Shown: positions 55,498 to 63,672, counted from the first letter of the stretch. The stretch: 64,000 bases of DNA from Alphaproteobacteria bacterium (GCA_017308475.1 JAFKEU010000005.1:1-64000); one strand, 5' to 3'. Notes: generated by a model not told the origin, from the letters alone. Translations and numbers: made by a program.

Positions 55498-56301
55498 ATG
55501 AGCATTTCGCAAACTCTTGCGCCGCACCTGCCTTACCTGCGCCGCTATGCCCGGGCACTGACCGGATCGCAGGCCAGCGGGGACGCCCATGTGCGGGCCG
55601 CGCTGACCGCCCTTCTGTCGGGCGGTCACAGCCTTATGGAGGGGGTACCGCCGCGGGTGGGCCTGTACCGGCTGTTTCACGCCATCTGGCAATCGGGGGC
55701 GGAGCATTATGACGAAAACGCACAGGGCGCCGGCGCCTCGGCCGGCAAGAACCCCGAAGCGCGCCTTCGGGCCCTGTCGGCCTCCAAGCGGGCCGCCCTG
55801 CTGCTGACGGCGGTCGAAGCCTTCAGCCTGGAAGAGGCCGCCTTCATCACCGATGAAACCCCCGAAGAGGTGGAAGCCGCCATCCTGGGCGCCCAGAAGA
55901 CCATCGACAGCCAGCTGGCCAGCAAGGTCCTGATCATCGAGGACGAGCCCATCATCGCCATGGACCTGGAAAACCTGGTCGGCGAGCTTGGCCACAAGGT
56001 GGTGGCCATCGCCGCCACCAAGGACGACGCCGTGGCCAAGGCAAAATCCGAGCGCCCCGGTCTGGTACTGGCCGACATCAATCTTGGCGAAGGCGGCAGC
56101 GGCATCGACGCGGTGAGCGAGATCCTGGCCTCGTTCGACATCCCGGTGATCTTCATCACCGCCTACCCGGAAAAGCTCTTGACCGGCGAACGGCCGGAGC
56201 CCACCTATCTGATCGCCAAGCCGTTCCTGCCGGAAACGGTCCAGGCAACTGTGGGCCAGGCGCTGTTCTTTCATCCCGCCGCCCGCGAAGCCGCAGCGTA
56301 G
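55498..56301 (+). CDS. phyR: Response regulator PhyR (sigma-like domain plus receiver)
   Basis: 267 aa from ATG 55498. N-terminal EcfG-like domain (HLPYLRRYARALTGSQASGDAHV, then SASKRAALLLTAVEAFSLEEAAFITDETPEEVEAAI) acts as a sigma-factor mimic. C-terminal receiver has acidic pocket VLIIEDEPIIAMDLE, phospho-Asp in GLVLADINLGEG (about 192), Thr in VIFITAYPE, and Lys in LIAKPFLPE. On phosphorylation it sequesters NepR and frees EcfG. Divergent from nepR-ecfG-phyK. Confidence 0.97.
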   Translation: MSISQTLAPHLPYLRRYARALTGSQASGDAHVRAALTALLSGGHSLMEGVPPRVGLYRLFHAIWQSGAEHYDENAQGAGASAGKNPEARLRALSASKRAALLLTAVEAFSLEEAAFITDETPEEVEAAILGAQKTIDSQLASKVLIIEDEPIIAMDLENLVGELGHKVVAIAATKDDAVAKAKSERPGLVLADINLGEGGSGIDAVSEILASFDIPVIFITAYPEKLLTGERPEPTYLIAKPFLPETVQATVGQALFFHPAAREAAA

Positions 56302-56367
56302 TTGAGCGATCGCAATACCGGCCCCGCCATGGGGCGCTAGACAGTTCGATACATGGAGTTTGACGTC

Positions 56368-56763
56368 ATGGCCGCCCGCAAGCAGACCACCACCACTGAA
56401 ACGCCGGCCGAGCCCGTCGCCGCCGGCAATATCGAGGCCCGCCTGACGGCGCTGAAGGCCGATCTGGCGGCCTTGCAGGCCGACATGAAGGGCCTTTATG
56501 GCGATGTCAGCGAAGTGGCCTCCGAACGCGCCGCCCAGGCAGTGAAGGCGGCCGAGGACCTGGCAGACAAGGCCATGGCCCTGGCCGAGGAAGCCGCGGG
56601 CGACGCCAAGGCCCGCGCCCTGGAATACAAGGAAGGGGCCGAGGACTGGGCCGAGGAGAATGCCGAGGAGCTTCGGGCCCATGTGCGGGCCCAGCCGCTG
56701 ACCTCGCTGTTGATCGCCGGCGGGGTGGGGGCCTTCCTGGGGGCCATCTTCCTTCGCCGCTAG
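56368..56763 (+). CDS. DUF883/ElaB-like membrane-anchored coiled-coil protein
   Basis: 131 aa from ATG 56368 (GGAG at 9-nt spacing; the ATG at 56353 lacks a site). Long Ala/Glu/Lys helix (IEARLTALKADLAALQADMKGLYGDV...EDWAEENAEELRAHVRAQPLTS) and a C-terminal membrane helix LLIAGGVGAFLGAIFLRR, the plan of YqjD/ElaB/YgaM stress proteins. It lies 66 bp after phyR and is probably part of the stress response. Confidence 0.75.
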   Translation: MAARKQTTTTETPAEPVAAGNIEARLTALKADLAALQADMKGLYGDVSEVASERAAQAVKAAEDLADKAMALAEEAAGDAKARALEYKEGAEDWAEENAEELRAHVRAQPLTSLLIAGGVGAFLGAIFLRR

Positions 56764-56847
56764 GGGCCGGCCGGTTTTCCTGCGCGTTCAAAATCTCCTA
56801 AGGTGACGGGGTTTATTGTCCGCTGATTTTAGGGATACCCGCAAAGC

Positions 56848-57201
56848 ATGTTCGCGCGACTGACCGCCAAAGCCATATTCGCCGCCTGCGCCCTGGGCCT
56901 GACCTTTTTCGGCGTGGGCTTTCTGGGCCTTGCCCTTTCGAGCGTCCTGGTCCAGGCGCTGGGCGTAGCGGCAAGCTATGCGGTGGTGGGGGCAATCTTC
57001 GTGGCGCCGCCCCTGATCTGGGCGCTGGCGGCAATCATCCGCAAGCCTGCGCCCAAGCCCGCCCCTGCTCCCGGATCGGCCCAGGTGGCGCGCGCCCTGC
57101 TGGCGGCTGTTGCCAAAGAGACACCCTGGATCGCGATCGTCGGTGCCGGGCTGGCTGGAGTCGCCGAAATGCTCCTGAGCCGGCGGAAAACCCGGAAATA
57201 G
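56848..57201 (+). CDS. Small membrane protein, unknown (stress-cluster gene)
   Basis: 117 aa. Two strong N-terminal helices (AIFAACALGLTFFGVGFLGLALS, ALGVAASYAVVGAIFVAPPLIWALAAII), a Pro/Lys linker (RKPAPKPAPAPG) and an Ala-rich C-terminus. The pairing of a DUF883 gene with a small two-helix gene is like yqjD-yqjE. Function unknown. Confidence 0.65.
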   Translation: MFARLTAKAIFAACALGLTFFGVGFLGLALSSVLVQALGVAASYAVVGAIFVAPPLIWALAAIIRKPAPKPAPAPGSAQVARALLAAVAKETPWIAIVGAGLAGVAEMLLSRRKTRK

Positions 57202-57237
57202 GGGCAAAGTCCTTTCACCCGTTAGCTGTGGACAAAG

Positions 57238-57263
57238 GGAACCCGGCCGCCCGAACCCGCGTT
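57238..57263 (+). promoter_or_regulatory. EcfG-dependent promoter of the DUF1328 gene
   Basis: GGAAC, 17 bases, CGTT: exact consensus, ending 36 bp before the start codon at 57299. Confidence 0.85.
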
Positions 57264-57298
57264 TGTCTGGCCTAGACTTGCCATGTGGGAAAACGGGC

Positions 57299-57472
57299 AT
57301 GCTTGGGTGGGCTCTCATCTTTCTGATCCTGGCTCTGGTCGCCGGCTATGTGGGCTTTTTCAGCCTGGCCGGATTGGCAGCGACGATCGCCAAGCTGCTG
57401 CTGGTCGTGTTCGTGATCCTGCTGATCGTCAGCGCCTTTTCGGGCGCGCTTCGGGGCCGTCCGCCGATTTGA
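57299..57472 (+). CDS. DUF1328 small membrane protein
   Basis: 57 aa, two helices: WALIFLILALVAGYVGFFSLAG and AATIAKLLLVVFVILLIVSAFSG. Length and pattern fit DUF1328 (YtjA type), short hydrophobic proteins induced under general stress in alphaproteobacteria. A consensus EcfG promoter lies directly upstream. Confidence 0.8.
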   Translation: MLGWALIFLILALVAGYVGFFSLAGLAATIAKLLLVVFVILLIVSAFSGALRGRPPI

Positions 57473-57502
57473 CCGCCCTTTCAATCAACCAAGGAGAGCG
57501 AC

Positions 57503-57658
57503 ATGCGTATTCCCGCCCGCTTCCTCGAACACCCGGTTGAAACCCTTCTGGCCGGGGCGCTTCTGTTTATCCTGCTGCTCGGCTCGGCCGAAAGCAGGCG
57601 CGATACAGCCACCGCCCAGGCGTCGCAGCCGCACGCCGCCCAGCAGCAGAATATGTAA
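57503..57658 (+). CDS. 51-aa single-helix membrane peptide
   Basis: ATG 57503 after a near-perfect AAGGAGAGCGAC site. MRIPARFLEHPVETLLAGAL begins the protein; the helix LLAGALLFILLLGSAE is followed by a Gln/Ala tail. It is 30 bp downstream of the DUF1328 gene and likely co-transcribed under EcfG. No known family. Confidence 0.6.
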   Translation: MRIPARFLEHPVETLLAGALLFILLLGSAESRRDTATAQASQPHAAQQQNM

Positions 57659-57790
57659 AAAACCGGCGATTCAAAAATTCCCGGCCGGTCAGGAACGCTT
57701 TAACCTGCCGGCCATTATCTGATGCGAGCGGACGTCCGATCCGGAACGCCCCCAGCCCCTTCGACAGCCCGCCTCGGGTGTCCGCTCTCT

Positions 57791-57817
57791 AAAACCGCGC
57801 GATTGCGCGGTTTTTTG
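57791..57817 (+). terminator. Intrinsic terminator of the DUF1328 operon
   Basis: Stem aaaaccgcgc / gcgcggtttt with a 4-nt gatt loop, followed by a run of T (ttttttgtt). Strong rho-independent terminator. Confidence 0.92.
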
Positions 57818-57905
57818 TTGATCTCCCTGTTGACGCGAGCACAGGTCCGTCGCCCCCTTCGTGCGAAGCACAGGAAGCGAAGGCGGGAGGGGGATCAATA
57901 AAGAG

Positions 57906-59393
57906 TCAGGGCATTTTGCCGATGGAGAGGCGTTTCGGTTTCCCGATCGGATAGAGCATGTAAGGCGCGCCCGCGCCCTGGATCTGGGTCGGGAACCCGG
58001 TAAAGCCGAAGTCCTTCGCCAGCAGCTGATGCCGGTCGCGTCGAAGTTCGGCCAGGTAGATCAAACGGCCTTTCAGCAACTGCGGTGGGGGAGCGGGCGC
58101 ATCGGGATAGCGCCAGGGCTCGTTGACCTGGATCACGAGAATCTGCGGCTGGGTGAATCGCAGCCAGGCCGTCGTCTCGTAATCGGTGGTCAGGATGGCA
58201 TCAGCGAAATGGGCGCGGGTCAAAGCTGCCGCGACATAAGCCACAGGCTGGAACTGGCGGCCCAGGATGCGCGCCACCGGATCGCGCTTGAGGGGAATGA
58301 CGCTCCAGCCCGCCTGGGCGTAAGTCACAAGCAACAGCAACGCCGCCAGCGGCAGGGCCGGCAGCGAAATCCAGCGCCAGCGCCCGTCGGTGCGCAAGCC
58401 TGCCGCCGCAAGCACCGCCAGAATGGGATAGAGGAAACAGGGCCAGTTGCCCTGGACCCGCGCGTGCAGCGAATGCTCCAGGAAATAGGCAAAGGCCGTG
58501 GCCGCCAGCACCGCCGGCAGGAAGAGCGCCGTGCCCGGCTTTCGGCCCGCCCACAGTCCCGCCAGCATCAGGACAAAGACCAGCGGCGTCGCCAGCCCCG
58601 CCTGGGCGGCGATGAACTCGCCAAGATAGCGCAGAGTCAGGTGGCCACTGTCGACCCGGCCGAACTGGAAGGCGAAAGTCTCCCACTGATGCCGGGCCTG
58701 CCACACAAGGGCGGGCGCAAAGATCAGCAGCGCCAGCATGGCGGCGCCCCACGGCCAGGGTGTCAGCAGCCAGCGGCGCCGGCGCCCGTCGGCAAGAAGC
58801 CAGATCAGGGTGCCCAGCCCCAGGAACAGGACGGAGAATTTCGACAGCAGCCCCAGCCCTGCGGCAACGCCCACCGCAAGCCACCATAGCCCCCTCCGGC
58901 CTTCGCCGGCCCGAGCGCCAGCTGCGGCCACCTCCCCCGCCGACCGCTTCGCTGGCGGGGGAGGAGCGATGTCATGCACCTTGCACAGGCACCAGAAGAA
59001 AAGCGCGCTGGTGACGATGGAGGGCATGTCGGGAGTTGCCGCCAGCATCTCCACCGAAACCATCAAGGTGAGATTGAAGATGAGGGCGGCCAGAACTGCT
59101 TTGTTGCCGTCTTTCAGCAGCAGGCGGGCGCCGTCCCACACCAGCCAGGTTGCGGGGATCGACAGCACGATCCCGGACAACCGCACACCCAGCGGCGTGT
59201 CGCCGAACAACTGCGTGCCCGCCGCGATCAGCCAGGCGATGGCGGGCGGATGGTCGTAATAGCCCGCCGCCAGATGCTTCGACCACAGCCAGTAATAGGC
59301 TTCGTCGGCGGACAGGGGCAGAAGCGCTGCCATCACGCCGCGCGCCACAAGCAGCAGGGCGATTGCGGGCACGAAAAGAACCTTGCTGTTCAT
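57906..59393 (-). CDS. GT39/ArnT-like membrane glycosyltransferase
   Basis: 495 aa from ATG 59393. First periplasmic loop has the catalytic acidic motif ADEAYYWLW and YYDHPPAIAW, typical of GT-C dolichol/undecaprenyl-phosphate-sugar-dependent transferases; about ten further helices follow. It moves a sugar from a lipid carrier onto an envelope acceptor. Residues about 142-168 (APPPPAKRSAGEVAAAGARA...) are a hydrophilic insert encoded by a palindromic repeat between two helices. The adjacent GT2-GtrA protein could supply the lipid-linked sugar. Confidence 0.9.
   Translation of the reverse strand: MNSKVLFVPAIALLLVARGVMAALLPLSADEAYYWLWSKHLAAGYYDHPPAIAWLIAAGTQLFGDTPLGVRLSGIVLSIPATWLVWDGARLLLKDGNKAVLAALIFNLTLMVSVEMLAATPDMPSIVTSALFFWCLCKVHDIAPPPPAKRSAGEVAAAGARAGEGRRGLWWLAVGVAAGLGLLSKFSVLFLGLGTLIWLLADGRRRRWLLTPWPWGAAMLALLIFAPALVWQARHQWETFAFQFGRVDSGHLTLRYLGEFIAAQAGLATPLVFVLMLAGLWAGRKPGTALFLPAVLAATAFAYFLEHSLHARVQGNWPCFLYPILAVLAAAGLRTDGRWRWISLPALPLAALLLLVTYAQAGWSVIPLKRDPVARILGRQFQPVAYVAAALTRAHFADAILTTDYETTAWLRFTQPQILVIQVNEPWRYPDAPAPPPQLLKGRLIYLAELRRDRHQLLAKDFGFTGFPTQIQGAGAPYMLYPIGKPKRLSIGKMP
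58931..58964. repeat. Palindromic repeat inside the GT39 coding region
   Basis: 11-bp perfect stem cctcccccgcc / ggcgggggagg with a 12-nt loop, plus flanking ccggccttcgccgg. Lies in frame in the glycosyltransferase gene and encodes the Pro/Ala/Arg-rich insert. Related to the intergenic copies at 17-56, 59416-59451 and 63748-63783. Confidence 0.7.
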
Positions 59394-59415
59394 GGCAGCA
59401 ACGAACACAGGCCCG

Positions 59416-59451
59416 CCTCCCCCTTCGGCGCGCAGCGCCACGAAGGGGGAG
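59416..59451. repeat. Palindromic intergenic repeat (cctcccccttc family)
   Basis: Stem cctcccccttc / gaagggggag around a ggcgcgcagcgcc mini-hairpin, between the two glycosyltransferase genes. Followed by a direct extension ending gagggggttcagg, which also accompanies the copies near 1-180 and 63750-63845. Confidence 0.7.
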
Positions 59452-59517
59452 ATGTCGCAACGATGAGTCGGCGGAGCCGCCCGAGTTGCGACAGAGGGGG
59501 TTCAGGAAAGACCAACC

Positions 59518-60618
59518 TCATCTCGCCCGCCACACGAACAAGGTCGACATGGCGTAATTCCACAGGGCGCTCATGATCGCGCCCGCCGCCCCCGCCACCA
59601 GCCAGCGCGAACGCGCGACATAGAGCCAGGAGGCCAGGTCGATATTGGCCAAGACGCCCACCGACGCGAACAGGCAGAACAGCACGAAGCCGCGCAGCAT
59701 GCCAAAGCCCTTCAGCCTGCGGTCGCGATAGGTCAGTTCGTTGTTGAGCAGGAAGTTGCTGGTCATCGCCACGAAGGTGGCGATGACCTGGGCGACGCGA
59801 AACTGGTCGGCCATGTCGTCGGGCAGGATGAAAAGCGCCGTGCGCAGCGCCGCCAGGTGCACCACAAGGCCAATAGTGCCGACCAGCGCGAAGAAGATGA
59901 AGCGCGGATCGACCAGGTCGCCCGTCATCTTGGCCAGCAGCAGGCCCAGGAATTCCACGCCGATCTGGACGTTGAACTTGCTTTCGCCGTCGAAGCGTTC
60001 GCCGAATTCGTAGGGCAGTTCCGCGATGCGCATCGAAGGGCCGGCGGTGGCGGCGATGTCCAGCAGGATCTTGAAGCCCACCGGCGACAGGCGCGGCGCA
60101 ATCAGGTCGAAGCGGTCGCGCCGCATCATGAAGAAGCCCGACATGGGATCCGAAAGCTCGGTGCCGACCAGCCGGTGGGTCAGACGGGTGGCCAGCCGCG
60201 AAATCGTTCCGCGCGATGCCGAAAAGGAGGCGGAGCTGCCGCCTTCGACATAGCGCGTGCCCGCAACCAGGTCGGCCTCGCCGCGCTTCAGCCGGTCGAG
60301 CATGGCCGGCAGCAGGCGTTCGTCATGCTGCAGGTCGGCGTCCATCACCGCCACGAAGGGCGCGGCCGAAGAAAGCATGCCTTCGATGCAGGCGCCCGCC
60401 AGTCCGCGCCGGCCCACCCGCCGGATGCAGCGGACGCGCGGATCGGCGGCGGCGATGGCCTTGACCGCCTCGGCAGTGCCGTCGGGGGAATTGTCGTCGA
60501 CGAAGATGGCTTCCCAGCCGATGCCGGCCAGCGCCACATCCAGCCGCCGTACCAGTTCGGCGACATTGCCGCGTTCCTTGAATGTGGGAACCACGATGGA
60601 AAGGTCGGGAGCAGGCAT
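59518..60618 (-). CDS. GT2 polyprenyl-phosphate glycosyltransferase fused to GtrA domain
   Basis: 366 aa. N-terminal GT2 domain of the DPM1 type (LSIVVPTFKERGNVAELVRRLD, FVDDNSPDGTAEAV, AVMDADLQHDERLLP with the DxD, and PMSGFFMMRRD), about residues 1-220. A GtrA-like four-helix membrane domain follows (FFALVGTIGLVVHLAALRTALF ... FVAMTSNFLLNNELTYRDR). Makes polyprenyl-phosphate sugar and may flip it. Likely donor-maker for the GT39 gene downstream. Confidence 0.92.
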   Translation of the reverse strand: MPAPDLSIVVPTFKERGNVAELVRRLDVALAGIGWEAIFVDDNSPDGTAEAVKAIAAADPRVRCIRRVGRRGLAGACIEGMLSSAAPFVAVMDADLQHDERLLPAMLDRLKRGEADLVAGTRYVEGGSSASFSASRGTISRLATRLTHRLVGTELSDPMSGFFMMRRDRFDLIAPRLSPVGFKILLDIAATAGPSMRIAELPYEFGERFDGESKFNVQIGVEFLGLLLAKMTGDLVDPRFIFFALVGTIGLVVHLAALRTALFILPDDMADQFRVAQVIATFVAMTSNFLLNNELTYRDRRLKGFGMLRGFVLFCLFASVGVLANIDLASWLYVARSRWLVAGAAGAIMSALWNYAMSTLFVWRAR

Positions 60619-60757
60619 TCGGGAACTCGAAACGGCGGACAGCCTTGGTGACGGCAGCCGCGGGAGCCGTCAAGAGCCGTGTCCCGGCCCTGCTTCGCCC
60701 GGCAGGGCTTTGCTAACCAGTTCTCGTGCCTTTTCGATTGGTTGTGCCGGCTTTCGG

Positions 60758-60783
60758 GAAACTTCCTGCCGCTGCCGTGCGTT
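60758..60783 (+). promoter_or_regulatory. Possible weak EcfG promoter of the receiver gene
   Basis: GAAAC, 17 bases, CGTT (one mismatch in the -35 element). Transcription would begin near 60790, so the start codon at 60792 would be almost leaderless and 60828 would fit better. Confidence 0.35.
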
Positions 60784-60791
60784 GGTTCCGG

Positions 60792-61217
60792 ATGAGCAGT
60801 TTTGCGTCCTCCCCTGCGGACTTTCGGATGGCCGGGCTTCCCCCCGGCCATCGGCTGGCCGCGCCCCGCGTCCTGGTTGTGGAGGACGAGATGACCGTGG
60901 CCATGCTGATCGAGGACATGGTCTGCGAACTGGCCTTCGAGGTTGCGGGCGTGGTTCCCCGGCTGGAAGATGCCATGCGGGCGCTGGACGGCGACGGGTT
61001 CGACCTGGCGATGCTGGACGTTCACCTGAACGGCAAGACCGTGTTTCCCTTTGCCGCCGAATTGGAAGAGCGCGAGATTCCGTTCCTGTTTGCCACCGCC
61101 TATGGCCGCCGGGGCATCCCCGCCCGGTTCGCCGCACATCCGGTGCTGCAGAAGCCTTTCGGGCCGGTCGAACTCAGGCGGGCGCTGCTGACCCTGGCGG
61201 GCCGCGGCGACGATTAA
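60792..61217 (+). CDS. Single-domain response regulator
   Basis: 141 aa from ATG 60792 (129 aa if ATG 60828 is used). Receiver only: acidic pair in RVLVVEDEMTVAMLIEDM, phospho-Asp in LAMLDVHLNGK, Thr in FLFATAYGRRG, Lys in PVLQKPFGP. Its sequence resembles the PhyR receiver and other FAT GUY-type receivers (FATAY) that take phosphate from HWE/HisKA_2 kinases, so it may feed into or buffer the stress pathway. Confidence 0.88.
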   Translation: MSSFASSPADFRMAGLPPGHRLAAPRVLVVEDEMTVAMLIEDMVCELAFEVAGVVPRLEDAMRALDGDGFDLAMLDVHLNGKTVFPFAAELEEREIPFLFATAYGRRGIPARFAAHPVLQKPFGPVELRRALLTLAGRGDD

Positions 61218-61220
61218 CCC

Positions 61221-61367
61221 TCAGCCATAGGCGATCCAGAGGATCACCCCTGCCAGCACGCACAGGCCAAGGCTGATGTGCAGGACCCAGCGCATGACGC
61301 CCAGTTCCTTGCCCTGGCGGGCTTGCTGAGAGTTGAGAACGGGGCCGTGATCACTTTCCCTGGCCAT
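61221..61367 (-). CDS. 48-aa single-helix membrane protein
   Basis: ATG 61367 with AAGGA eight bases upstream. Polar N-terminus ending SQQARQGKELG, then one helix VMRWVLHISLGLCVLAGVILWIAYG. 13 bp downstream of the 75-aa gene and probably the third gene of the DUF3309 unit. A short conserved-looking type with no known role. Confidence 0.6.
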   Translation of the reverse strand: MARESDHGPVLNSQQARQGKELGVMRWVLHISLGLCVLAGVILWIAYG

Positions 61368-61380
61368 TTTCGATATCCTT

Positions 61381-61608
61381 CTATTCGGCGGCGTGGCCGT
61401 GCGCGGCGCCGTCGTGCTGATCCATCCGCGCCTTCAGTTCCGCGATGAGCGAAGCGATTTCGCCGGCGCCCGATACGGCGTCCCAGGCTTCAAGGATTTC
61501 CAGGCGCTCCGCATCGTCGAAGCGCCTGTCGCGCAGGACATCCGCCGGCAAGCGATAGATGCGGGCCGGATTCTGCTTGATGTCCTCGATCAGTTTCTTC
61601 TTGGTCAT
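61381..61608 (-). CDS. Small protein, unknown (75 aa)
   Basis: Starts MTKKKLIEDIKQNPARIYRL, continues PADVLRDRRFDDAERLEILEAWDA and ends in a His-rich tail DQHDGAAHGHAAE. The N-terminal pattern (IKQNPARIYRLPADVLRDRRF...RLEILEAWD) is one I recall from small alphaproteobacterial stress-cluster proteins. 32 bp after the DUF3309 gene, same operon. Confidence 0.65.
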   Translation of the reverse strand: MTKKKLIEDIKQNPARIYRLPADVLRDRRFDDAERLEILEAWDAVSGAGEIASLIAELKARMDQHDGAAHGHAAE

Positions 61609-61640
61609 GGACCGAACCTCATGCCCCTGGCCGAGGCGCG

Positions 61641-61796
61641 TCAGAACCGCCCTGCCAGCGCCAGCACCAGCACGATCACAAGAACCAGGCCCAGCGTGCC
61701 GGACGGGTAGTAGCCCCAGCCGCGGCTGTAGGGCCAGGCCGGCCAGGCGCCAAGCAACAGCAGCAGCAGGACGACGATCAGAATTGTTCCGAGCAT
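61641..61796 (-). CDS. DUF3309 small membrane protein
   Basis: 51 aa from ATG 61796 (GGAAGG upstream). MLGTILIVVLLLLLLGAWPAW, then PYSRGWGYYPSGTLGLVLVI and a second helix ending GRF: the DUF3309 layout of two helices around a WPYSxxWGYxPSG turn. Often under EcfG control. A near-consensus EcfG promoter lies 30 bp upstream. Confidence 0.85.
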   Translation of the reverse strand: MLGTILIVVLLLLLLGAWPAWPYSRGWGYYPSGTLGLVLVIVLVLALAGRF

Positions 61797-61825
61797 CTCG
61801 AAATTTCCTTCCTCAGTAAGATGGC

Positions 61826-61850
61826 AACACGCCGGCCCGTTGCCGGTTCC
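61826..61850 (-). promoter_or_regulatory. Near-consensus EcfG promoter of the DUF3309 operon
   Basis: Minus-strand GGAAC, 16 bases, TGTT (one mismatch), 30 bp before the DUF3309 start; diverges from the exact promoter at 61899. Confidence 0.6.
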
Positions 61851-61898
61851 AGCGGCAGTGCAGCGATTTTGTTCCGGGACCCGGCGGAAAATTTTCGC

Positions 61899-61924
61899 GG
61901 AACGGCGGTTTGCGCCCCTTCGTT
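61899..61924 (+). promoter_or_regulatory. EcfG-dependent promoter of the PRC-barrel-like gene
   Basis: GGAAC, 17 bases, CGTT: exact consensus, 44 bp before the start codon at 61969. Confidence 0.85.
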
Positions 61925-61968
61925 GCCGAACAGGCCCATGGGAATGCGAGGCCGCGACGGAGCCAAAC

Positions 61969-62313
61969 ATGCAGCGTTCGATCTTGATGCTTTGCAGCGC
62001 GGCGCTGTTGGCGATGGGATCGGCTACAGCCGCGCCTGCTGCCAGAGAAAAACCGCGGCCCAACAGTCCGGTGCCGGTAATGGCCCTGCCCCATCCGCCG
62101 GACGATATCGCCACCGCCAATGTGCGCGACGCCGATGGGCGGATCGTGGGCGCGGTCCAGCGGGTCGTGATGAAGAAGGATGGCATGCCGATCCGGATTG
62201 CGGTCGCATTGCTCGGCGACCCCGATCATCTGGTCAGCCTGGATGCGCCGCGCCTGCGCTATGACGTCAAAAGGAACGAGATCCGGCTTCCGCGGCAGAC
62301 CATCGGCGACTAG
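61969..62313 (+). CDS. Secreted PRC-barrel-like small protein
   Basis: 114 aa from ATG 61969. Signal peptide MQRSILMLCSAALLAMGSAT followed by AAPAA. Mature part contains ATANVRDADGRIVGAVQRVVMKKDGMPIRIAVAL and LVSLDAPRLRYDVKRNEIRL, the beta-strand layout of PRC-barrel domain proteins, common among stress-induced periplasmic proteins. Preceded by an exact EcfG promoter. Confidence 0.7.
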   Translation: MQRSILMLCSAALLAMGSATAAPAAREKPRPNSPVPVMALPHPPDDIATANVRDADGRIVGAVQRVVMKKDGMPIRIAVALLGDPDHLVSLDAPRLRYDVKRNEIRLPRQTIGD

Positions 62314-62505
62314 CACGGCGTGCGCGCAGCGAAGATCGCGGCGGTGAAATCCATTGGGCAACGACATCGCCCGGGCTGAACGCCCGGTACGATCGATGCG
62401 GCGCAGCAAAATGCCTGCACGCCCGGCGCGTCCGGCGTCCACATGCAATTGTTTTAGGGGCGCCTGTTGTCCTATTCTGCGGCGGGGCTATTGGGCTGAG
62501 CTGGC

Positions 62506-63672
62506 ATGTCACTGATCCCTGCTTCCTATGTCGAGAAAAGCTGGCGCAGGGCGCTGGCTGGCCTGGAATACGGCACCCTGGAATTCGTCGCCCCGAACGG
62601 CGAGGTGACGGTGGCGAAAGGCGCAAACCCCGGACCGTCGGCGCGGTTTCAGATCCGCGACTGGGAGATGCTGCGCAAGATCCTGGCGCGCGGCGACATC
62701 GGGTTGGGCGAAGAATATATCGCGGGAAACTGGGACACCGACAGCGTGGAACGGCTGGTCAGCCTGTTCCTGCTTAACCTGGACCATTTCGAGGATTTCT
62801 CGGACGGCAACCTGATCAACCGGCTGGGCTTTGTCATCCACAATGCGCTGGTCAGGCGCAATACCATCAAGGGCTCGTCGCGCAACATCAAGGCGCATTA
62901 CGATGTGGGCAACGAGTTCTATTCGCTCTGGCTGGACCGGAGCATGACCTATTCCTCGGCGCTGTTCGACGGCGCCGCCGACCTTTATCGCGCCCAGCAG
63001 AACAAGTATGAGCGCATCCTGTCCAAATTCCACAAGGCCAAGGCTGGGGTCCTGGAGATCGGCTGCGGCTGGGGCGGCTTTGCGGAACGCGCCAGCGCGG
63101 ATGGACATCATGTGACGGGGCTGACCATATCGCCGGCGCAGCACAAGTTCGCCACGGACCGGCTGGGCAGCAACGCCGATATAAGGCTCGAGGACTATCG
63201 CCGCTGCCGGGGCCAGTTCGACAACATCGTGTCCATCGAGATGTTCGAGGCGGTGGGCGAGCAATACTGGCCGAAATATTTCCAGGTGGTCGCCGAACGG
63301 CTGAAGCGCGGCGGGCGCGCCATCATCCAGACCATCACCATCCGCGACGAACTGTTCGCCGGCTATCGCGGGCGCAGCGACTTCGTGCGCCACTATGTCT
63401 TTCCCGGCGGGATGCTGCCCAGCCTGGCGCGCTTCCGCGAGGAGGCCGAGCGCGCGGGCCTGAATTTCGTCGGCGCCTTCGGATTCGGCAAGGACTATGC
63501 CCGCACCCTGCGCGAATGGCTGGTGCGGATGCAGGCCCAGGAAGGCGCCATCAGGACGCTGGGCCACGACCAGCAGTTTTTGCGCAACTGGGAATTCTAT
63601 CTGGGCATCTGCGCCGCCGCCTTCGCGGTCGGCCGCACGGACGTGGTTCAGGTCGAACTGGTAAATGCCTGA
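62506..63672 (+). CDS. Cyclopropane-fatty-acyl-phospholipid synthase family methyltransferase
   Basis: 388 aa. SAM-binding VLEIGCGWGGFAERA (about 183-197), CFA-type NIKAHYDVGNEFYSLWLDRSMTYSSALF, SIEMFEAVGEQYW and HYVFPGGMLPS motifs are all present. Adds a methylene bridge to unsaturated membrane lipids, typically in stress or stationary phase; some close homologues make other lipid modifications. No adjacent oxidoreductase or DUF1365 partner is seen. Confidence 0.92.
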   Translation: MSLIPASYVEKSWRRALAGLEYGTLEFVAPNGEVTVAKGANPGPSARFQIRDWEMLRKILARGDIGLGEEYIAGNWDTDSVERLVSLFLLNLDHFEDFSDGNLINRLGFVIHNALVRRNTIKGSSRNIKAHYDVGNEFYSLWLDRSMTYSSALFDGAADLYRAQQNKYERILSKFHKAKAGVLEIGCGWGGFAERASADGHHVTGLTISPAQHKFATDRLGSNADIRLEDYRRCRGQFDNIVSIEMFEAVGEQYWPKYFQVVAERLKRGGRAIIQTITIRDELFAGYRGRSDFVRHYVFPGGMLPSLARFREEAERAGLNFVGAFGFGKDYARTLREWLVRMQAQEGAIRTLGHDQQFLRNWEFYLGICAAAFAVGRTDVVQVELVNA

